Position numbers and translations under genes: made by a program. The notes under the pieces are model-generated. The model did not search any database and was not told the origin of the DNA. It saw only the letters and a list, made by a program, of their open reading frames with translations. From contig CAZWGB010000051.1 in assembly GCA_964633465.1 (NCBI GenBank), forward strand, positions 1 through 9,113: a DNA stretch of 9,113 nucleotides. Direction: 5' to 3'. Below, piece by piece: positions 5,803 to 9,113 of the stretch. Each line of letters begins with the position of its first letter. The first letter of the stretch is position 1. The DNA comes from DTSX01 sp964633465. GTDB lineage: Bacteria > Pseudomonadota > Gammaproteobacteria > Steroidobacterales > UBA11654.

Positions 5803-7188
5803 ATGGCCACGACTGCTCAATCACAACCACAAATAGAATCCCTAGGACAATTAACTTTACCACCTCATTCTACTGATGCTGAAGCAGCATTACTTGGTGG
5901 AATGATGCTTGATCCTGAAGGTCAGGCATACGACAAAATAGCAAGCATAGTCACTGAGCAAGATTTTTATCATCCAGATAACAAAGCAGTCTTTGTTGCC
6001 ATACAAAAGCTTTCTGAAGATCGAAAAGTTACTGATCTTTTGACTGTTTCTGACTGGTTGGATAATTCTGGTACATTTAGCGTAGCTCCAGCAATACAGT
6101 ACATCAGTGAATTGGTCGACAATACTGCAGGTACAGCAAATATTGCTGAGTACGCCAAGATTGTGAGAGACAAAGCACTACTCAGGGATTTAATTACGAT
6201 CAGTAATCAGATTGCTCAAAGTGCTTATAAGCCTGAGAATAAATCACCCTCTGAGTTGGTAGATCAAGCAGAACAAAGAATATTTGAGATCGCAGAAAGA
6301 GGCACTAGAAATTCTTCTTATTTGGAATTAAACCAAACTGTTAATTACCTGATGGATGAATTAGACAAGAGAGCACAAAAAGGCGGAGGCCTTACTGGAA
6401 TATCAAGCGGTTTTAGGAAATTAGATGAACTGACTACAGGGTTTCAAAAAGGTGAATTGATAATAATTGCAGGCCGTCCATCAATGGGGAAAACGGCCCT
6501 TGCTCTAAATATAGCAGAACATACGGCTCTTGCTGATAATAATCCTGTTGCTGTCTTTAGTTTAGAAATGAGTGCTGAGCAGCTTGCTTTCAGATTAATT
6601 TCGTCACTTGGCAGAGTCAACCAAACTTCACTAAAAACTGGGAAGCTAAGAGACAAAGATTGGGATCGAATAGATGGTGCAATATTGCAAATGAAAGATA
6701 TGCCAATTTATATTGATGACACGCCATCTTTAACGCCTGTTGAATTAAGAGCTAGAGCTAGAAGAATACAAAGGGAAAAAGGCCTGTCATTAATCGTTAT
6801 TGACTACCTCCAATTGATGCAAGTGCCAGGCAGTAAGGAAAACAGAGCCACAGAGATTTCAGAAATCTCCAGGAATCTGAAAGCATTGGCAAGAGAACTT
6901 AAGATTCCAATAATTGCTTTATCACAATTGAATAGAAGCGTTGAGCAAAGAGTGGATAAAATCCCTCAAGTTTCGGATCTTAGAGAGTCAGGAGCGATTG
7001 AGCAAGACGCAGATGTCATCGCTTTTATATACCGTGAAGAAGTTTATAATCCAGAGACTGATGAGAAGGGAACAGCATTAATCAATGTGGCAAAACAGAG
7101 AAATGGCCCCATTGGGAAATTTTATCTGACCTTCTTAGGCCAATACACTAAGTTTGAAAATTATATACAAGGGTATAAAGAATACTAA
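5803..7188 (+). CDS. dnaB: Replicative DNA helicase DnaB
   Basis: DnaB is the hexameric 5'-3' helicase that unwinds DNA at the replication fork and recruits DnaG primase. The 461 residues match the usual length (E. coli 471), with no intein. The N-terminal helical domain begins at about residue 18 (PPHSTDAEAALLGGMML) and runs to about 120. A linker follows, then the RecA-type ATPase from about 195: Walker A GRPSMGKT (224-231), catalytic Glu255 in SLEMS, Walker B IVIDYLQL (331-338), SQLNR (374-378), SDLRESGAIEQDAD (391-404) and the arginine-finger stretch KQRNGPIG (431-438). The ATG touches the rplI stop, with only weak purine matches upstream, so translation probably depends on rplI. The alr gene often found next is absent; the next gene is convergent, 12 bases away. 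Confidence 0.98.
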   Translation: MATTAQSQPQIESLGQLTLPPHSTDAEAALLGGMMLDPEGQAYDKIASIVTEQDFYHPDNKAVFVAIQKLSEDRKVTDLLTVSDWLDNSGTFSVAPAIQYISELVDNTAGTANIAEYAKIVRDKALLRDLITISNQIAQSAYKPENKSPSELVDQAEQRIFEIAERGTRNSSYLELNQTVNYLMDELDKRAQKGGGLTGISSGFRKLDELTTGFQKGELIIIAGRPSMGKTALALNIAEHTALADNNPVAVFSLEMSAEQLAFRLISSLGRVNQTSLKTGKLRDKDWDRIDGAILQMKDMPIYIDDTPSLTPVELRARARRIQREKGLSLIVIDYLQLMQVPGSKENRATEISEISRNLKALARELKIPIIALSQLNRSVEQRVDKIPQVSDLRESGAIEQDADVIAFIYREEVYNPETDEKGTALINVAKQRNGPIGKFYLTFLGQYTKFENYIQGYKEY

Positions 7189-7192
7189 TAAT

Positions 7193-7232
7193 TTGAGTCA
7201 TTAAATCGCTTTTAGCTTATATTCTGACTCAA
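7193..7232. repeat. Inverted repeat between convergent dnaB and corB; possible weak bidirectional terminator
   Basis: TTGAGTCA (7193-7200) and TGACTCAA (7225-7232) are perfect 8-base inverted copies separated by 24 bases. Inside them TAA/TTA and GCT-TTT-AGC can extend the pairing with interruptions. The element covers the 12-base gap and the last codons of corB. Neither side has a clean run of T, and the stem is AT-rich, so a terminator role is uncertain. Confidence 0.3.
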
Positions 7233-8484
7233 CTTCTTTAATTCTAAGTGTTTCAATTGCGTTTTCTTTTGTTTGAACAATATTGATTTTGTAATCTCCG
7301 AGTTCAATCTCAGTCCCATTATCAGGAATATAACCAAGCTTTTCTAGAATGGCTCCATTCATTGTTTTAGCCTCTTCAATTGGTATATTCCAGCTCATTA
7401 TTCTGTTTAACGATCTGATGTTAGATGCTGCATTTACTATAAAGTAATCACCATCTTTCCGTGGTCGCATTTCTTTATTAAGTTTTTGAGTTTCTTCAAG
7501 ATAATCTCCAACAATCTCTTCAAAAATATCTTCAATTGTTACCAAGCCTTGTATGTTTCCATACTCATCAACTGCAAAACCTAATTTTTCTTTTTTCTTC
7601 TTGAATTCAATTAATTGCTGGCTCAGTGTGGTTGTTTCTGGGATAAAATAAGGTTGTTCTATATGGTTTAAAACCATCTCGTTACTGTAAAGACTGATGT
7701 TTGTTTTTCTCAGAAAGTTTGATAAATCCAAAACTCCTTTTATGTTGTCCAGTGTTTCTTGGTAAACCGGTAAGTTTGAATAAAAACTCTGATGAATTAT
7801 TTTTTGGTTAACAGCACTCGAATCACTTAGATTAACGCCTAGTATTTCATTGTGCGGAAGCATAATATCTTCTACTGTTATATTTCCAAGATCCAAGACA
7901 CCCATCATAATTTTTTGTCTATCAAGGGATGTTTTTGTCATGCCATCATGAATGAGTGTTTTGAGTTCATCAATGGATAATTTTTCATCACTTTGATTAG
8001 GAACAGAGCCCAGGGCTTTGAGAATAATATTGGTAAAAACGTTAATGATTCCTAGAAAAGGGGCCATCATCTTAACAAGTGGATAATAGATTCGACTAGC
8101 TGGTAGCGCAATTTTTTCTGGGAATATAGCGGCAATAGTTTTTGGTGCAGATTCAGCAAACAGCAAAACCACAAGCGTTAATACTACTGTCCCAATAGCT
8201 ACACCTGCTGGACCACCTATCTCCATAGATACTACGCCGACAATAGAAGCCGCAATAAACAAAACAAGGTTGTTACCAAACAGAATAAAAGCTATAAGTT
8301 TTTCTGGTTGTTTTAAAAGTTTTTCAGCTAATTGTGCTTCCTTATGTCCTTTTCTAGACAAGTGTCTAATGCGATATTTATTGATTCGCATCAAAGCAGT
8401 TTCAGTTGCAGCAAAGAAGGCCGAAAGGATTAGTAATATGGCCAGAAGTGTAAAAAGTGTCCCTAGCGGGATTTCATCGCTCAA
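7201..8484 (-). CDS. corB: CNNM/CorB-type membrane protein (DUF21, two CBS domains, CorC/HlyC domain)
   Basis: This 427-residue protein matches E. coli CorB (YfjD) along its length. Such proteins are implicated in magnesium export and Mg/Co resistance; older annotation as 'hemolysin' rests on naming only. Residues 1-160 form the DUF21 membrane domain with helices about 8-27, 62-85, 93-115 and 132-157; AESAPKTIAA (110-119) is its conserved acidic loop. A CBS pair spans about 205-325, including DIMLPHNEILGV and VDEYGNIQGLVTIEDIFEEIVGD (305-327). The CorC/HlyC domain is about 342-415. The usual SGSETA-type motif of the first helix is AATETA here (25-30). It starts at TTG with a strong ribosome site and ends 12 bases from dnaB. 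In E. coli corB lies near ffh-rpsP; here it is directly divergent from rpsP, supporting the assignment. Transport itself is inferred. Confidence 0.9.
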   Translation of the reverse strand: MSDEIPLGTLFTLLAILLILSAFFAATETALMRINKYRIRHLSRKGHKEAQLAEKLLKQPEKLIAFILFGNNLVLFIAASIVGVVSMEIGGPAGVAIGTVVLTLVVLLFAESAPKTIAAIFPEKIALPASRIYYPLVKMMAPFLGIINVFTNIILKALGSVPNQSDEKLSIDELKTLIHDGMTKTSLDRQKIMMGVLDLGNITVEDIMLPHNEILGVNLSDSSAVNQKIIHQSFYSNLPVYQETLDNIKGVLDLSNFLRKTNISLYSNEMVLNHIEQPYFIPETTTLSQQLIEFKKKKEKLGFAVDEYGNIQGLVTIEDIFEEIVGDYLEETQKLNKEMRPRKDGDYFIVNAASNIRSLNRIMSWNIPIEEAKTMNGAILEKLGYIPDNGTEIELGDYKINIVQTKENAIETLRIKEVESEYKLKAI

Positions 8485-8493
8485 TTATGGCGA

Positions 8494-8500
8494 CTCCTTT
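8494..8500 (-). promoter_or_regulatory. Strong ribosome site fixing the TTG start of corB
   Basis: On the minus strand AAAGGAG (8500-8494) lies 9 bases before TTG at 8484-8482. No ATG or GTG is available in frame at a suitable distance, and the TTG places the first membrane helix where CorB homologues have it. Confidence 0.75.
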
Positions 8501-8517
8501 ATTGTTAGAACAACTAT

Positions 8518-8546
8518 ATTTTGATAATAGAATCATCTACTGTCAA
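8518..8546 (-). promoter_or_regulatory. Candidate sigma-70 promoter of corB
   Basis: On the minus strand a perfect TTGACA (8546-8541) is followed after 17 bases by CAAAAT (8523-8518), a four-of-six match to the -10 box that keeps the key A and final T. Transcription would start near 8511, about 27 bases before the TTG start codon, with the ribosome site in between. Confidence 0.5.
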
Positions 8547-8579
8547 GAAAACGTTCTAGCTTAAGAGGTAAATTTGACG

Positions 8580-8593
8580 TACAATTCCGCGCC
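8580..8593 (+). promoter_or_regulatory. Candidate rpsP promoter with GC-rich discriminator
   Basis: TACAAT (8580-8585) is followed by TCCGCGCC (8586-8593), a GC-rich discriminator standing out in AT-rich surroundings. Such discriminators are typical of growth-rate- and ppGpp-controlled stable RNA and ribosomal protein promoters. No good -35 box is seen at 16-18 bases. TTGACG at 8574-8579 directly touches the -10 box and is too close to act with it. The start would be near 8593, giving a leader of about 40 bases with no strong ribosome site. Confidence 0.4.
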
Positions 8594-8633
8594 ATAATCG
8601 ATTTTATTTATTAATTTTTGACGAGAAATAAAG

Positions 8634-9113
8634 ATGGTAAGAATTAGGTTATCAAGAGGCGGCTCAAAAAAACGTCCATTTTTTCATGTAGTGGCTACCA
8701 ACAGTAGAAGTAGTCGCGATGGAAAATATATAGAAAGATTGGGGTTTTACAATCCTAATGCAACAGATAATGAAGAAGATATAAAAATTGATTCAGCAAG
8801 GATCAAGTATTGGGAGTCAGTAGGTGCACAAATGAGTGACAAGGTTCGGTATCTATTAAAACTTCTTGAATTGAGCAGAGAAGAAAGAGCAAGTCAAAAA
8901 AACGAGAAAATCAATAAGAAGAAAGCAATAAGGCAAGAAAAGAAAGCTGAAGAAACTCCGGCAGAGGAGCCTGCAGCTGAAACCAAAGACGAACCTGAGG
9001 CAGCTGAAGAAACTCCGGCAGAGGAGCCTGCAGCTGAAACCAAAGACGAACCTGAGGCAGCTGAAGAAACTCCGGCAGAGGAGCCTGCAGCTGAAACCAA
9101 AGACGAACCTGAG
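8634..9113 (+). CDS. rpsP: 30S ribosomal protein S16 with repeat-bearing C-terminal tail, 3'-truncated by window end
   Basis: S16 is an early-binding small-subunit protein that helps fold the 5' and central domains of 16S rRNA. Residues 1-80 match E. coli S16 (82 residues in all): MVRIRLSRGGSKKRPFFHVV, RDGKYIERLGFYNP (28-41), RIKYWESVGAQMSDKVRYLL (56-75). The frame then stays open for another 80 codons to the window edge without a stop. Residues about 81-104 are a charged, mostly basic segment (NEKINKKKAIRQEKK). From 105 the tail is made of identical 19-residue acidic units. In E. coli rpsP heads rpsP-rimM-trmD-rplS behind ffh; here it has its own upstream region and is divergent from corB, with ffh absent. 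The core identity is certain. The role and total length of the tail are unknown. Confidence 0.95.
   Translation, partial: MVRIRLSRGGSKKRPFFHVVATNSRSSRDGKYIERLGFYNPNATDNEEDIKIDSARIKYWESVGAQMSDKVRYLLKLLELSREERASQKNEKINKKKAIRQEKKAEETPAEEPAAETKDEPEAAEETPAEEPAAETKDEPEAAEETPAEEPAAETKDEPE
8946..9113 (+). repeat. In-frame 57-bp perfect tandem repeat in rpsP (2.9 copies visible)
   Basis: Copies lie at 8946-9002, 9003-9059 and 9060-9113 (the last lacks 3 bases because the window ends). All are identical base for base where they can be compared. Each encodes AEETPAEEPAAETKDEPEA (8 acidic residues, 1 lysine, 3 prolines). Within a unit the two halves (beginning GCTGAAGAAACT and GCTGAAACC, each with a CCT and ending in GCA) look like diverged copies of a shorter ancestral repeat. 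By my count the unit has 32 G/C of 57 (56%), well above the rest of the window. The lack of any synonymous difference points to recent expansion or continuing homogenisation. Confidence 0.97.

Noticed and set aside
5803..7188. Intein in dnaB
   Set aside because: DnaB is a common intein host, but the frame has normal length with Walker A and B regions uninterrupted.
8894..9100. Minus-strand open frame rich in Ser/Ala/Gly repeats
   Set aside because: It is the antisense reading of the rpsP repeat; its repetitiveness comes from the rpsP unit, and it has no ribosome site or homology I can recognise.
1..9113. Mobile element, CRISPR array, toxin-antitoxin or defence system
   Set aside because: All frames of substance belong to housekeeping genes; no transposase, direct-repeat-spacer pattern or integration scar is visible.

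Overview
The window reads as a compact piece of gammaproteobacterial chromosome with low to moderate GC (about 40% by eye). The order hflK-hflC-yjeT(DUF2065)-purA-(tRNA-Leu)-rlmB-rpsF-rpsR-rplI follows the E. coli hfq/hflX-hflK-hflC-yjeT-purA-nsrR-rnr-rlmB and rpsF-priB-rpsR-rplI neighbourhoods, but with the optional genes missing. The placement of dnaB straight after rplI, and of a tRNA-Leu near purA, recalls pseudomonad-like gammaproteobacteria. Short gaps, overlapping or abutting genes and missing spacer genes suggest a streamlined genome. No species can be named from sequence alone.

Layout. 1-2120: 5'-truncated hflK, hflC overlapping it by 4 bases, and a small DUF2065 membrane protein; HflK and HflC form the membrane complex that modulates the FtsH protease. 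2135-3427: purA (adenylosuccinate synthetase), with a TTG start. 3466-3549: tRNA-Leu(CAG) on the opposite strand, with no encoded CCA. 3599-4348: rlmB (23S rRNA 2'-O-methyltransferase). 4461-7188: rpsF-rpsR-rplI-dnaB, apparently one transcription unit behind an extended -10 promoter, joining ribosomal proteins S6, S18 and L9 to the replicative helicase. 7201-8484 (minus strand): a CNNM/CorB-type membrane protein, convergent with dnaB. 8634-9113: rpsP (ribosomal protein S16), divergent from corB and running off the right edge. In E. coli corB (yfjD), ypjD, ffh and rpsP are neighbours, so the right end is a compressed form of that neighbourhood.

All genes look like housekeeping genes. There is no phage, insertion sequence, CRISPR array or defence island. 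The most unusual signal is in the ribosomal proteins. S16 carries a long tail built from identical 57-bp tandem repeats (a 19-residue acidic unit) that continues past the window edge. S6 has an extra lysine/acid-rich tail of about 70 residues. L9 has an acidic tail of about 30 residues. S18 has a basic N-terminal extension lying on the rpsF-rpsR overlap. Several ribosomal proteins with charged, probably disordered extensions in a genome that otherwise looks trimmed is the observation most worth following.
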